Shown: positions 37,084-46,176 of the stretch, one piece after another
Position numbering within the stretch: the stretch's first letter is position 1
Layout: each line of letters starts with the position of its first letter
Source: Rhizobium oryziradicis
GTDB lineage: Bacteria; Pseudomonadota; Alphaproteobacteria; Rhizobiales; Rhizobiaceae
Assembly (NCBI RefSeq): GCF_001939045.1
Contig: NZ_MKIM01000027.1
Span: forward strand, 310,001 to 374,000
Reading direction: 5' to 3'
Length of the DNA: 64,000 bases
Notes under the pieces: generated by a model
The model's input: only the letters and a program-made list of their open reading frames with translations
What the model was told of the DNA's origin: nothing
Database searches by the model: none
Program-made: the position numbers and the translations under genes

Positions 37084-38901
37084 GTGCCTATGGTGGGCGT
37101 CGAACCGTGCAGGGCTGGCGAACTGGAACTCGAATTTTTCGGTACCATTCGTCATCATCAGACGGTGCGTCCATTTTCGCTGCGCAATCACTGGCGCACC
37201 GTGGCGGTGTTGGTGCTTTTGGCAGCCGTGCCTGCCGGTGTGCTGGTGAAGTTCATGGACGGAAGCTTTGTAAAAGCACCAACGCACGCTGCTGTGGTTC
37301 TGCTTGCCAAGCGTCATCGTCAGGTTGCCCGCAAACAGCCACGGTTGCGTGTGCCGGTCGGGGTGATCAAAACTGCCAGAATGGATATGATTGAGGCCCG
37401 CATGGATGGGTCTCTGGCCAACAACACCTATTTCTCCGCATCCATTGATCTCTCCGATGCGTCGCCAGCAGAATCCCAGGCTGATCAAGGGGGGATTGCC
37501 TCCCTTGCGGCCTATGGCAATGAGACGGCATCCCGGCCAGATCCGTTTAACCTGATTTTGCGTGGAGAGAGAGGAGAGGGCGAAGACGGCGAGGAGCATG
37601 CGTCGCTGCACCCTGGACCACGCCTTGTCAGCCAGCCTGTGCGCGGTGTTCCCATCAATGTCAGCGTGGCAACGGAAAGCCCGGCACCCTTGGTGCGGCG
37701 TCTGGTGGCCATGCCCGCCAAGCCGCAGGATTTGAGCGATATTGAAGGCGCGTTGAACGTTTCCGATGATGAATGGGCGGCGCTGGGCCGAAAACTGGGC
37801 ATTACCAGTTTGCAGCCGGGTGAGCGTTTGGAAATTATCTACAGCGAAGCGGATGAGGTTACGGGCGATTCGCACATCATTCTGGCGCGTTATGTCAGCA
37901 AGAAGGGGCAGGAGCAGCTGATTGCCCGCCAACACAACGGGCAATGCGAAGAGATTGTGGACCGGGCCATTTATGAGCGTCTGGTGGCCGAGGCCCTTGC
38001 CCATCATGACGATGAGGCGGTTGTGCAAGACACCACCGTTTCTGTCAAAAAATCAGCCATTGCCGCTGCAAAATCGGAATATCCCTCCGTCATGGCGCAT
38101 ATGAAACGCGAAAAAGTGCCGATGACGGTGGCCTTGCAGGTGGTGGAACTGCTCAAGCTCAATGATGTGCATGTTTCTGACACGGATGATGCATTGTCAA
38201 AACTGCATGTGGTGTTTCGTAAAGTTGAGAGCGGCGAGGTTGAGCTGGTTTTCTTGGGGCTGGATGAGGGCGGACACGAGCGACGCTTCTATCGCTATCC
38301 CGGCCGCTTGGGCCACGAGGCAGAGTTTCTCGATGAAAGCGGACGATCTGTCTCCAAGCCCTTGATTGGCAATCCCGTGCCGGGTAGCCGCCGAAATGAC
38401 GGTTTTGGCTGGCGCATTCACCCTATTTTGCATCGGCCGGAGTTTCACAATGGCGTCGATTTTGATGCGCCCATGGGCTCGCCCATTGTGGCGGCTGGCG
38501 ATGGCGTGGTCATCAAAATCTCCTCCGAAAAAGGATATGGCAAATATGTGCGGGTGAAGCATGATTTTGGCTACACCACCACATACGCGCATATTTCCGG
38601 CACAGCGAAGGGCCTGAAGGTCGGCGATCGCGTGTCGCAAGGACAGGTTATTGCCTTCATTGGCTCGACCGGCCTGTCCACGGGGCCGCATCTTTATTAC
38701 GAATTGCGCATGGGCAACAAATATGCCGATCCAACCAAGACGAAAATTCAGGCTGGTACCGTGCTGCAAGGCGATGCTCTCTCAGAGTATCACCGCGAAG
38801 TTGTGCGGGTTGATGATATCGCCAAATTTGTGGTGGCCTCCGCCAGATCGGTTGCGAATGCTGTTGGCGATGGCATTCAAAAGGTCGTGCAGCCCCATTG
38901 A
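37084..38901 (+). CDS. M23 (LytM) family peptidase-like envelope protein
   Basis: The 605-residue protein has a single membrane segment at about residues 40-58, a long region with OapA/LysM-like character, and a C-terminal LytM domain. The first metal motif HNGVDFD is intact near residue 455. The final motif, normally HxH, reads HLYYE near residue 536, so one zinc ligand is a tyrosine. It may still cleave peptidoglycan peptides or may be an activator of amidases, as degenerate LytM proteins are. GTG at 37084, 5-6 bases after AAGGAGA, is the preferred start; ATG at 37090 is possible. Confidence 0.85.
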   Translation: MPMVGVEPCRAGELELEFFGTIRHHQTVRPFSLRNHWRTVAVLVLLAAVPAGVLVKFMDGSFVKAPTHAAVVLLAKRHRQVARKQPRLRVPVGVIKTARMDMIEARMDGSLANNTYFSASIDLSDASPAESQADQGGIASLAAYGNETASRPDPFNLILRGERGEGEDGEEHASLHPGPRLVSQPVRGVPINVSVATESPAPLVRRLVAMPAKPQDLSDIEGALNVSDDEWAALGRKLGITSLQPGERLEIIYSEADEVTGDSHIILARYVSKKGQEQLIARQHNGQCEEIVDRAIYERLVAEALAHHDDEAVVQDTTVSVKKSAIAAAKSEYPSVMAHMKREKVPMTVALQVVELLKLNDVHVSDTDDALSKLHVVFRKVESGEVELVFLGLDEGGHERRFYRYPGRLGHEAEFLDESGRSVSKPLIGNPVPGSRRNDGFGWRIHPILHRPEFHNGVDFDAPMGSPIVAAGDGVVIKISSEKGYGKYVRVKHDFGYTTTYAHISGTAKGLKVGDRVSQGQVIAFIGSTGLSTGPHLYYELRMGNKYADPTKTKIQAGTVLQGDALSEYHREVVRVDDIAKFVVASARSVANAVGDGIQKVVQPH

Positions 38902-38911
38902 GGCAAATGTC

Positions 38912-39685
38912 TCAAATACCCTCATCGGGGATGTTTAAAAGACGTCCGCACGCTTTGCAGTGCACAGCATCCGTATCGTGCCGGTTCAGCCCGCAATCGG
39001 GGCAGGAAAAGGTGACCTTGAAGGGGCGCACCACGGCCTGCGCCAGCCGCACAAACAGCGAGATGCCGATAATCATTGCCACCACCGAGGTAAGCTTGCC
39101 CAAAGGGCCAGGCAGAGTGATATCGCCAAAGCCGGTGGTGGTGACCGTGGCAACCGTGAAATACAAAGCATCGACAAAGCCTTCGATGCCGGGCTGGCGA
39201 TAGAAAAAGAACGTGTAAACAAAACCTGTCAGCATGAACAGGAAGACAAACAGATTGATGGCTGCTTTGACAACATCCACTTTGTCTATCAAATGCAAGC
39301 GTTTGAGCATCAAAGTAAAAATGGGTCTTTGCACCACCGCCCAGATGCGCATGACGCGCACAAATGCGAAATTAAACAGCAAATCTGGAAGCAGCAAGGT
39401 GCAGAGCACAAAGACGTCAATCCAGGTCATCGGCCGCATAATCCAGCGGCGCGTGCTGTTTGATGCCGAGCGCTGGGCAATCAACTCCAGCGCCATCCAG
39501 GCCGCGATGCCATAATCCATCACCAGATAACTTGGCCTGTCCCGCAGGTAAGGCCCTGCCAGAAAAAACAGGACGATGACGAGGTCAATCACCATCAACG
39601 TATATTGAAAGCGAATGGCCGCCGTACTCCGGCCGAAATAAAGACGGTTGAGCGTCAGGCGGATGGGTTTGTTACTCTGCAGCAA
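38912..39685 (-). CDS. Voltage-gated-like potassium channel with C-terminal zinc ribbon
   Basis: The 257-residue membrane protein has several helices in its first 150 residues, a pore helix and the selectivity filter TTTGFGD at 182-188, followed by a last helix. The arginine-spaced segment FAFVRVMRIWAVVQR resembles a weak voltage sensor. The C-terminus carries four cysteines, CPDC at 228-231 and CKAC at 243-246, which form a zinc-ribbon pattern and may let metal or redox state act on gating. It is convergent with the M23 gene (10-base gap). Confidence 0.88.
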   Translation of the reverse strand: MLQSNKPIRLTLNRLYFGRSTAAIRFQYTLMVIDLVIVLFFLAGPYLRDRPSYLVMDYGIAAWMALELIAQRSASNSTRRWIMRPMTWIDVFVLCTLLLPDLLFNFAFVRVMRIWAVVQRPIFTLMLKRLHLIDKVDVVKAAINLFVFLFMLTGFVYTFFFYRQPGIEGFVDALYFTVATVTTTGFGDITLPGPLGKLTSVVAMIIGISLFVRLAQAVVRPFKVTFSCPDCGLNRHDTDAVHCKACGRLLNIPDEGI

Positions 39686-39902
39686 GCGTGGCTCTCATCT
39701 GGTTACGGCATGCTTCACTCAAAGACATCCACATGCTTTCATCATCAAATTTGACATCAGTTGCCGAAATGGTCACGCGAAACCCTGTTCAATGCGTCAT
39801 TATTGTAGATGACGCTTTTCACGATAGCAGATCCCTCTCGGGCGTTGAATCCATGGTTGTCGGTGAAACTATTTCTGGCTGTCGCTATGCCAGTTCTTTT
39901 CC

Positions 39903-41597
39903 TCACCCAATCAGCATAAACTTATCCACATCCACCATGCCCTTATCGGAAATCTTCAGGTGCGGAATGACGGGCAGGGGCAGAAAGGCGACTTGCAGAA
40001 AAGGTTCCTGCAAAGTGGTGCCCAGCGCATAAGCGGCTTTTCGTAAATCATGCAGGGTGTCGCGCACGCTCTCAAATGGCTCAAGGCTCATCAGGCCCGC
40101 AACCGGCAGCGGGATTTCACCGGTGATTCTGCCATTTTCCACCACCACAAAGCCGCCCTTGATCTCGGAGAGGCGGTTGGCGGCCAGCGCCATATCGTCT
40201 TCCGAAACGCCGACGACGCAAATGTTGTGGCTGTCATGGCCGACAGTCGAGGCAATAGCTCCTTTTTTCAGACCAAAGCCCTGCACAAAGCCGTTGGCGT
40301 GATTGCCGTTTTTACCATGGCGCTCAATGACGGCGACTTTGATGATGTCGCGCTCAAGATCAAGGCTGGTCTGATTGCCGCTGGAGGGCAATTGATAGCG
40401 GCGATATTCGGTGATGATCTTGCCGGGCAAAACGCCCATCACCGGCACTTCGCCTTCGCTGACCGGCACTGCAAAATCTGCTGCTTTGATGGTGCGCGCC
40501 TTGACGCTATCGAGACCCACGGGGGCCACCGGCTTGCGTGTGGCGAACAGGGCGTCGGTGACAAGGCGTCCGGCGGCAAACACGTTTGAAGCCCTGCAGT
40601 TTTCCAAACTGTCCACCACCACCAGATCGGCGCGGTAGCCGGGAGCCACAAGGCCGCGGTCGCGCAGACCAAAGGCGCGCGCGGCCGAAATGGAGGCGGC
40701 GCGATAGATCGCCAGCGGCTCCACGCCATGGGCAATCGCGGTGCGGATCATATAATCCAGATGGCCTTCCTCGGCGATGTCCAGTGGGTTGCGGTCATCG
40801 GTGCATAGCGCCAGATAGGGCGAAAGACGCTCGTTGATAATTGACATCAAGGCGTGCAAATCCTTGGAGACCGAGCCCTCGCGCACCAGAATATGCATGC
40901 CTTTGCGGATCTTCTCCATGGCCTCTTCTGCGGTTGTGCATTCATGCTCGGTGCGGATTCCAGCCGCCAGATAACCGTTCAGGTCATTGCCGCGCAAAAG
41001 CGGCGCGTGGCCATCAATATGCCCGCCCTGAAACGCCTCCAGCTTGGCCATGCAGATGGGGTCCTTATGGATCACGCCCGGAAAATTCATGAATTCTGCA
41101 AGGCCAATCACCTTGGGATGATCTCGGAAAGGCAAGAGCCGCTCGATGGGTAGGTCAGCGCCGGAGGTTTCCAGATGGGTGGCGGGCACGCAAGACGAGA
41201 GCTGCACGCGGATGTCCATGATGGTTTCCTGCGCCGAATCCAGAAAAAACTGGATCCCTTCCGTGCCCAGTACATTGGCGATTTCGTGTGGATCGCAAAT
41301 CACGGTGGTGACACCATAGGGCAGTACGCAGCGGTCAAATTCGTGCGGCGTGACCAGCGAGCTTTCAATATGCAAATGCGTATCGATAAAGCCCGGCACG
41401 ACGATTTTGCCCGAAATATCAATTTCTTCAATGCCCTGATAGTCACCGCAGGTGCCAACAATCGTGTCGCCACAGATGGCGATGTCGCTGGCAATCAGCT
41501 CTCCAGTGACCAGATCAAAGAAGCGCCCACCTTTCAGCACAATATCAGCAGGTTCGCGGCCAACGCCTTGATCGATGCGGCTTTCCAATGTGCTCAT
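39903..41597 (-). CDS. ade: Adenine deaminase (AdeC type)
   Basis: The 564-residue amidohydrolase deaminates adenine to hypoxanthine and ammonia. Metal-site motifs are [17 protein letters not shown], the GHAPLL segment, HECTTAEEA and CTDDRNP, and the C-terminal region [22 protein letters not shown] is typical of AdeC. Hypoxanthine is the entry substrate for XdhAB. The gene is the last of three co-directional genes with short gaps (aldose epimerase, CPT-like kinase, ade; 19 bases before this one), so it may be transcribed with them. Confidence 0.95.
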   Translation of the reverse strand: MSTLESRIDQGVGREPADIVLKGGRFFDLVTGELIASDIAICGDTIVGTCGDYQGIEEIDISGKIVVPGFIDTHLHIESSLVTPHEFDRCVLPYGVTTVICDPHEIANVLGTEGIQFFLDSAQETIMDIRVQLSSCVPATHLETSGADLPIERLLPFRDHPKVIGLAEFMNFPGVIHKDPICMAKLEAFQGGHIDGHAPLLRGNDLNGYLAAGIRTEHECTTAEEAMEKIRKGMHILVREGSVSKDLHALMSIINERLSPYLALCTDDRNPLDIAEEGHLDYMIRTAIAHGVEPLAIYRAASISAARAFGLRDRGLVAPGYRADLVVVDSLENCRASNVFAAGRLVTDALFATRKPVAPVGLDSVKARTIKAADFAVPVSEGEVPVMGVLPGKIITEYRRYQLPSSGNQTSLDLERDIIKVAVIERHGKNGNHANGFVQGFGLKKGAIASTVGHDSHNICVVGVSEDDMALAANRLSEIKGGFVVVENGRITGEIPLPVAGLMSLEPFESVRDTLHDLRKAAYALGTTLQEPFLQVAFLPLPVIPHLKISDKGMVDVDKFMLIG

Positions 41598-41616
41598 GAT
41601 GGTTGCTCCTTTTATA

Positions 41617-42285
41617 TCAAAAGTTTGTCTTAGCCGAATGCAGACCGTTTTGGAGATTTTTCAGGCGGCGCTCGAAAAAGGTTGGCTGGTCTCTGGTTGT
41701 CTTGAGAAAGGCAGAAATGCGATCAGCGTTTTCTTCCGGCGATTTGTCTGTTGTATCAATTTCCAGATCGTAGGTGCCATGGTCGTGAACCTCCTCCTGC
41801 CATTTTTGAACGGGAAGGGGAAACGGCTGTTGTGGAGACCCTTGGAGATAATGTTCCGAGGATTGTTGCCGCCGTACCATAATCATCTCAAGTGAGCATC
41901 GTATTCCGATGAAAAATGCCGGAAGGCCTCTTAGTTTTTGTGCACAGTCATCGAGGATATTCAAAGGTTTCGAATATCCTTCATGGTGGCCGACATCTGT
42001 AACAACATGAATACCCAGCCGACTATAGGCGGCAATGCTTTCATAAAGTGCTGCATAAAGCCGTTTGACGTTTTCTTCTTGCTCAGGGTGTTCTCCGCCG
42101 GGCCTCAAGCCGATACCCGGACGATGGCGCGCACCGATCATGCCTATCTGTGCGTCAACACCGATGTTGACCCACAAACCCGGAAAACGGTCCTGAATGG
42201 CTCGGGCAAGAGTGGATTTGCCCGAACGGGGCGCACCGTTCAAAATGAGAATCTGACCAGGTTGACATGCCTGTGAACTCTCCAT
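41617..42285 (-). CDS. Chloramphenicol-phosphotransferase-like P-loop kinase
   Basis: The protein has 222 residues from the ATG at 42285 ([20 protein letters not shown]). The Walker A motif GAPRSGKST is near residues 17-25, and a DVGHH segment resembles the substrate/metal region of CPT-like kinases. The family includes chloramphenicol 3-O-phosphotransferase and many uncharacterised small-molecule kinases. It lies 5 bases after the epimerase and 19 bases before adenine deaminase, so a substrate linked to purines or sugars is plausible. Resistance to chloramphenicol is not implied. Confidence 0.75.
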   Translation of the reverse strand: MESSQACQPGQILILNGAPRSGKSTLARAIQDRFPGLWVNIGVDAQIGMIGARHRPGIGLRPGGEHPEQEENVKRLYAALYESIAAYSRLGIHVVTDVGHHEGYSKPLNILDDCAQKLRGLPAFFIGIRCSLEMIMVRRQQSSEHYLQGSPQQPFPLPVQKWQEEVHDHGTYDLEIDTTDKSPEENADRISAFLKTTRDQPTFFERRLKNLQNGLHSAKTNF

Positions 42286-42290
42286 GGCGC

Positions 42291-43160
42291 TCAGGCTTTC
42301 ACTGTGACGGAAAATCCATAGTCGGCGGTTTCGCCTGCTGGCAGCAGAACGGTATAAGGGCGGTCTTTCAGTGCAGGGCCTTTGCCGTGCTGGGCGGCCA
42401 TGCCGTGCCATGGCTCGATGCAAATGAAGGGTGCACCGGGTTTTTGCCAGAGCGCCAGATTGGGCAGGTTCTCAAAGGCGAAGTGTAAAGACGGCCCACC
42501 ATCGGCTTGATAGGTCAGGCCCGTGCCTGCGCCTTGCGCAAAAATCATGGCGTCTTCGACATATTGGCTGGCATCCAGCGTTAAATGCCCGGCCGTGAAG
42601 GGGGAGGGCCGTGTTGTCTGATCCAGCAAGCCGCCGCTCAGGCGCAACAGCGCCGGTTCTGCTCCGTTGTCGAGAACGATGTGGTGGGCTTTGCCTTCTG
42701 CACCCGGCAGGGGCCAGAGAAAGGCGGGGTGAAAGCCTATGCCATAGGGCATGGCATTATCACTGGCATTGGTGACGCTGGCCGTGACGCGCAGTGTATT
42801 TTGCGCGAGCTGGTAGGTGAGGGCCAGAGAAAAATCAAAAGGATAGACGGATTTTGTCTCATCGTTTGAGGTGAGCATAAAACAACAGCTTTGCGCACTT
42901 GCGGCCGTCAGAGCAAAGTCTTTGCGTCTCGCAAGACCATGTTGCGCCATTGTGTATGGCTTACCATCAATCTGGACGGTGTCATCCGGGGCTTTTCCAA
43001 CGATCGGAAACAAAATAGGGGAGCGCCCGTTCCAAAAAGTCGCATCGCCATTCCAGAGAAAGGAGCGACCATCCTTTGTGACGAGCGATTGCAACTCGGC
43101 ACCCAGGGATGAAATCTCGATGGTCAATTGCTCGTTTTCTAAACGGGTAAGGCTTGGCAT
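42291..43160 (-). CDS. Aldose 1-epimerase family protein (LacX-like)
   Basis: The 289-residue protein is a galactose-mutarotase-fold enzyme of the LacX branch, recognisable from SLGAELQSLV, LWNGDATFWNGRSPILFPIVG, YTMAQHGLARRKDF, YGIGFHPAFLWP and CIEPWHGMA. It interconverts anomers of a sugar or hexose phosphate in the cytoplasm; the substrate is unknown. It is the first gene of the run epimerase-kinase-ade. The region upstream is full of palindromic repeats. Confidence 0.9.
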   Translation of the reverse strand: MPSLTRLENEQLTIEISSLGAELQSLVTKDGRSFLWNGDATFWNGRSPILFPIVGKAPDDTVQIDGKPYTMAQHGLARRKDFALTAASAQSCCFMLTSNDETKSVYPFDFSLALTYQLAQNTLRVTASVTNASDNAMPYGIGFHPAFLWPLPGAEGKAHHIVLDNGAEPALLRLSGGLLDQTTRPSPFTAGHLTLDASQYVEDAMIFAQGAGTGLTYQADGGPSLHFAFENLPNLALWQKPGAPFICIEPWHGMAAQHGKGPALKDRPYTVLLPAGETADYGFSVTVKA

Positions 43161-43192
43161 CGAATCTCCTTCAGGTGCATCTGGAGCGCATG

Positions 43193-43344
43193 TTATTGCA
43201 TAATTCTTTAAACCGGAATCGGTTTAAAGATAAAATTATACAACAAAAATAAAGAGCTACAGCGCCGTGCGCCACATATGGCGCACGGCGCTGTAGCGTA
43301 TAATTGCTTAAACAGGAATCGAATTGAGAATGAAATTCTCAAGC
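43193..43344. repeat. Palindromic repeat cluster of the 'tacagcg...tgtagcg' family
   Basis: Between TATTGCATAATTC and a second TATAATTGCTTAAACAGGA lies a perfect hairpin. Its 18-base arms at 43257-43274 and 43279-43296 (CTACAGCGCCGTGCGCCA and complement) surround CATA. On each side are remnants of the element ending (TTTAAACCGGAATCGGTTTAA at 43208-43228, itself palindromic, and AACAGGAATCGAATTGAG). This appears to be one full and one truncated copy. Confidence 0.75.
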
Positions 43345-43801
43345 AAATTTAATCTGTTAGATCGAAATCTTCTTTTGTGAAGCGCAGTTGTGTCGTGCGG
43401 GTGGATTGAGTAAGGCTGGCGCAAGCAGGCTGTGATTGTATTGCACCATGATCACATAGCCAATCGAAAGGCAGTTCGATTGCGCCAAATATCCTTGAGC
43501 CGGATGGCTCCACTGACATTGTGCTGAATGCAGCCTGCGTTGTGCGCAAGGCAGTGCATAAAGGATGATCTATTTGTGACCGTGATAGCAGGCCGTGAGC
43601 TCAAACAGGCTCGGGGCCTGCTGGCATGGATGCTGCCGATTTTCAAATTCTATTGTGTCTTTCCTCAAGCCGATGTTGGTTCAAGGATAATTTATGCATT
43701 GCCTATAGAATGTTACGCGAAACTTGTAGACGCCGTGCGGTTTTTTAACTTCGGAGCACAAATGCGAAAACAGGAAAACTGCTTTGGGCGTTTTTAAAGT
43801 G

Positions 43802-43840
43802 AAATGACGGCATGGTTTTTTTAAACCAGGCCGTCATTTT
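43802..43840. terminator. Bidirectional hairpin after the NolR-like gene
   Basis: Ten-base arms AAATGACGGC (43802-43811) and GCCGTCATTT (43830-43839) enclose a shorter GGTTT/AAACC stem. It lies about 30 bases beyond the stop of the NolR-like gene and is followed on that strand by CACTTT, and on the plus strand by T and ATGG. It is a good terminator candidate. Confidence 0.75.
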
Positions 43841-43870
43841 ATGGCTGTGCAACTATGACAGCGATATCAT

Positions 43871-44188
43871 TTACGCGGCATTGCGTGTGGCTTCCTGGCC
43901 GCAAAAAATGTCCTCAAGTGTTCCGAGAACCTTCATCACAGCATCAGATGTGCTTGAATAATAGATCGTTTGTGCGTCACGGCGTGTCTTCACAAGCTTC
44001 TGGGCACGGAGCTTGGAAAGGTGCTGTGACAATGCTGATTGGCTCAATCCAACCTGCGAGGCAAGCACGCCGACTGGCACCTCACCCTGAACCAGACTGC
44101 ATAGAATCATCAGTCGCTTTGGATTTGCCATCGCGGTCAAAAGGCCGGCAGCGGCATTGGAGTGATCACTCAACTCGTTGGCTTTCAT
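43871..44188 (-). CDS. ArsR-family winged-helix regulator, NolR-like
   Basis: The 105-residue protein has the ArsR fold, with the recognition helix VGLSQSALSQHLSKLRAQKLV and then TRRDAQTIYYSSTSDAV. This segment, and AMANPKRLMILCSL before it, closely resemble NolR, a global regulator of nodulation and other genes in Sinorhizobium and Rhizobium. The metal-binding ELCVCDL motif of ArsR sensors is absent. A dyad matching the NolR consensus lies about 100 bases upstream (44285-44300), consistent with autoregulation. No nod genes are present, so the target genes are unknown; whether this is the NolR ortholog requires a tree. Confidence 0.82.
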   Translation of the reverse strand: MKANELSDHSNAAAGLLTAMANPKRLMILCSLVQGEVPVGVLASQVGLSQSALSQHLSKLRAQKLVKTRRDAQTIYYSSTSDAVMKVLGTLEDIFCGQEATRNAA

Positions 44189-44509
44189 CTCTCAGTCTCT
44201 CTTTTTAATCGAATGAACCTGCTATCAGGTTCTTTTGCGACCCCGTAAAAAACCCTACTCCCAAACTCTACCAACATAAGGAGATTTGTATATTCCTAAA
44301 TTTAAGGTATCGACTACCCTTTATTAGCGGCTCCCGAACATGTGATCCATACTCCAGTTTTTTCCGGCCTGTCACGCAAAAAAGCGAGGTATTCACCCAA
44401 AAAAAGTCGTTTCTGGCGTGATCTGGAACAAATAGAAGTTATTAGAAGTTTGGTAGGGGCTAAAATGTGCTGAGAATTTGGGTAATTTTGTGAAGGGAAT
44501 ACCCTAAAT
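44189..44509. other. AT-rich region upstream of the NolR-like gene
   Basis: No gene is visible. The region holds two near-palindromes with the core CCTAAATTTA (44292-44310 and around 44503-44516) and presumably the promoter of the NolR-like gene. The second copy lies at the 3' end of the HugZ-like gene. Confidence 0.5.
44285..44310. promoter_or_regulatory. Candidate NolR-type operator
   Basis: On the minus strand the sequence TTTAG-N9-AA fits the published NolR consensus (A/T)TTAG-N9-A(T/A). It overlaps an imperfect 19-base palindrome at 44292-44310. Its position about 100 bases upstream of the NolR-like start suggests autoregulation; the assignment is inferred from consensus only. Confidence 0.5.
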
Positions 44510-45043
44510 TTAGCATGGTTTTGTGGATGTATTTTCACACTGCGCGGACGGATGAGGGTGCAGAAGGTCATCCTTGGTCAGTAAAAATGCTTTTCCGAAT
44601 CCCCCATTCAGGCTTGCGCTATGGGGTGTGAGCCGTAAAAACAGGAAATCAGGAAAATCGATGTAGAGTTTCGCCTTCGGATGGCGGCTCAAAAACACAT
44701 GCCGCATGGCCGTATGCTCTTGGCTATCACGCGCAATTTTTTCAGATATGCATTGCAATGTGACGCGCGGATGCGCCAGGGGGTCGCCTTTGCCGGGCTC
44801 TCCAACCAGCAGTGACGCCCGTGGATCAACCAGCAGCGCTTTGGTGTGGGCAGAGAGCTGCGAGACAAGAAGCGTCAGCGTGCCATCTGGCATGGTCGCC
44901 ATCAGCACGCGGCTCACGAAGGGCGCGCCCGTTTCCGGCTCCAGCACCGCAAGTGCGACATGCTTGGCTTTGTGCAACAGGTCTTGCACCAATTGCCTTG
45001 CTTCGTCTGTTGTGGGGCGGATGGGAGAGGGCTTTTCCGGCAT
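44510..45043 (-). CDS. HugZ-like pyridoxamine-5'-phosphate-oxidase-fold protein
   Basis: The 177-residue protein has the split-barrel flavin/heme-binding fold. Conserved stretches are ARQLVQDLLHKAKHVALAVLE, GAPFVSRVLMATMPDGTL, LSQLSAHTKAL-like (VSQLSAHTKALLVDPRASLL) and the SLNGGFGKAF motif near the end. HugZ proteins act in heme binding or degradation for iron use. The usual C-terminal DUF2470 domain is missing, which is common in the short branch. No heme-uptake genes adjoin it, so the role is inferred from family. Confidence 0.82.
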   Translation of the reverse strand: MPEKPSPIRPTTDEARQLVQDLLHKAKHVALAVLEPETGAPFVSRVLMATMPDGTLTLLVSQLSAHTKALLVDPRASLLVGEPGKGDPLAHPRVTLQCISEKIARDSQEHTAMRHVFLSRHPKAKLYIDFPDFLFLRLTPHSASLNGGFGKAFLLTKDDLLHPHPSAQCENTSTKPC

Positions 45044-45126
45044 GGCTGATCTCGAGGAATGCAGTTATAAAAAATGCGCCGCGTGGAACCAACGCGGCGC
45101 ATTGTTATCAAATCTGGGAGCGCGTT

Positions 45127-46176
45127 TTAAGCCTGCCGGTGTCGCGTCAAAGCGTTGACCACATCCTGCGCACTGATCGCGCCGATGACAGACCCGTTGT
45201 CGACCACGCCCACCACGCCCGGCTGGGCGGCCATGGCGTCCAGAACATCCACCAGAGGCGTATCGGGTGCCGTTGTGGCTGTCACGCCAAGCGCCGTGGC
45301 GCTGCTGTTTTGGATGCCTTTTTGCATCACGTCTTTCGCCGTCAGCATGGCAATCGGATTCATGTTGCGCACGAAATCTGCAACATATTGGTCCGCCGGA
45401 TTTTGAACGATTTCCTGCGGCGTGCCACATTGAATGATCCGTCCGCTTTCCATGATGACAATGCGGTTGCCAATGCGGAAGGCTTCGTCCAGATCATGGC
45501 TGACGAACAGGATGGTTTTTTTCAAGCGCCGCTGAAATTCCAGCAGTTCGTCTTGCAGACGGGTACGGATCAACGGATCAAGAGCCGAAAACGGCTCATC
45601 CATCAGCAAAATAGGAGCGCCGGTGGCAAAGGCGCGGGCAAGGCCCACACGCTGCTGCATGCCGCCGGACAGCTCATCCACCTTGCGATCAGCCCATTGC
45701 GACAGGTTGACCAGTTCAAGCTGTTCGCCAACAATTTTCTTGCGCTCGCGCTCGGCCACGCCAGCAAGCTCAAGGCCAAAACCAATGTTATCGGCCACAG
45801 TGCGCCATGGCAGCAGGCCAAATTGCTGAAACACCATGGACACGCTGTGCATGCGCAGATCCCGTAGCGTTTTGGCGCTGGCCGTATAGGGATCGACAAA
45901 GCCATTGCGGTGTTTGACCGATACCGTGCCGCGCACCACGGGAGCCAAGCCATTGACCGCCCGCAGCAGCGTGGATTTGCCCGAACCGGACAGGCCCATC
46001 AACACCAGGATTTCGCCTTCCTTGAGGGTGAGCGATGCTCCAGCCACGCCGAGGATAAGGCCGGTTTCCTTGTTGATCTGGTCGCGGGTCAGGCCTTTGT
46101 CCACCAAAGGCAAGGCTTTTTCCGGCCGATCACCAAAGACAATGTCGACGTTTCCAAAAATCACTGCATCGCTCAT
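45127..46176 (-). CDS. choV: Choline ABC transporter, ATP-binding protein
   Basis: The 349-residue ATPase has Walker A GLSGSGKST, signature LSGGMQQR and Walker B ILLMDEPFSALD, followed by C-terminal CBS-type regions (residues about 275-349), as in quaternary-amine transporters such as ChoV and ProV. It powers choline uptake with ChoW and ChoX. It overlaps choW by 4 bases, supporting an operon choX-choW-choV. Confidence 0.93.
   Translation of the reverse strand: MSDAVIFGNVDIVFGDRPEKALPLVDKGLTRDQINKETGLILGVAGASLTLKEGEILVLMGLSGSGKSTLLRAVNGLAPVVRGTVSVKHRNGFVDPYTASAKTLRDLRMHSVSMVFQQFGLLPWRTVADNIGFGLELAGVAERERKKIVGEQLELVNLSQWADRKVDELSGGMQQRVGLARAFATGAPILLMDEPFSALDPLIRTRLQDELLEFQRRLKKTILFVSHDLDEAFRIGNRIVIMESGRIIQCGTPQEIVQNPADQYVADFVRNMNPIAMLTAKDVMQKGIQNSSATALGVTATTAPDTPLVDVLDAMAAQPGVVGVVDNGSVIGAISAQDVVNALTRHRQA

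Larger units (their letters stand above)
43161..43870. other. Repeat-rich intergenic region
   Basis: About 700 bases separate the epimerase and the NolR-like gene. The first 160 contain palindromic repeats (43193-43344). From 43345 to 43800 only short unconvincing open frames are visible, with no ribosome sites or recognisable products. A strong hairpin at 43802-43840 closes the stretch. The base composition is AT-rich overall. Confidence 0.5.

Noticed and set aside
39688..40032. Short plus-strand frame between the channel and adenine deaminase
   Set aside because: It overlaps the end of adenine deaminase by 130 bases and its product resembles no family; left as intergenic.
43349..43797. Small open frames upstream of the NolR-like gene
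   Set aside because: They lie in AT-rich, repeat-bearing DNA with no family pattern or conserved start region.
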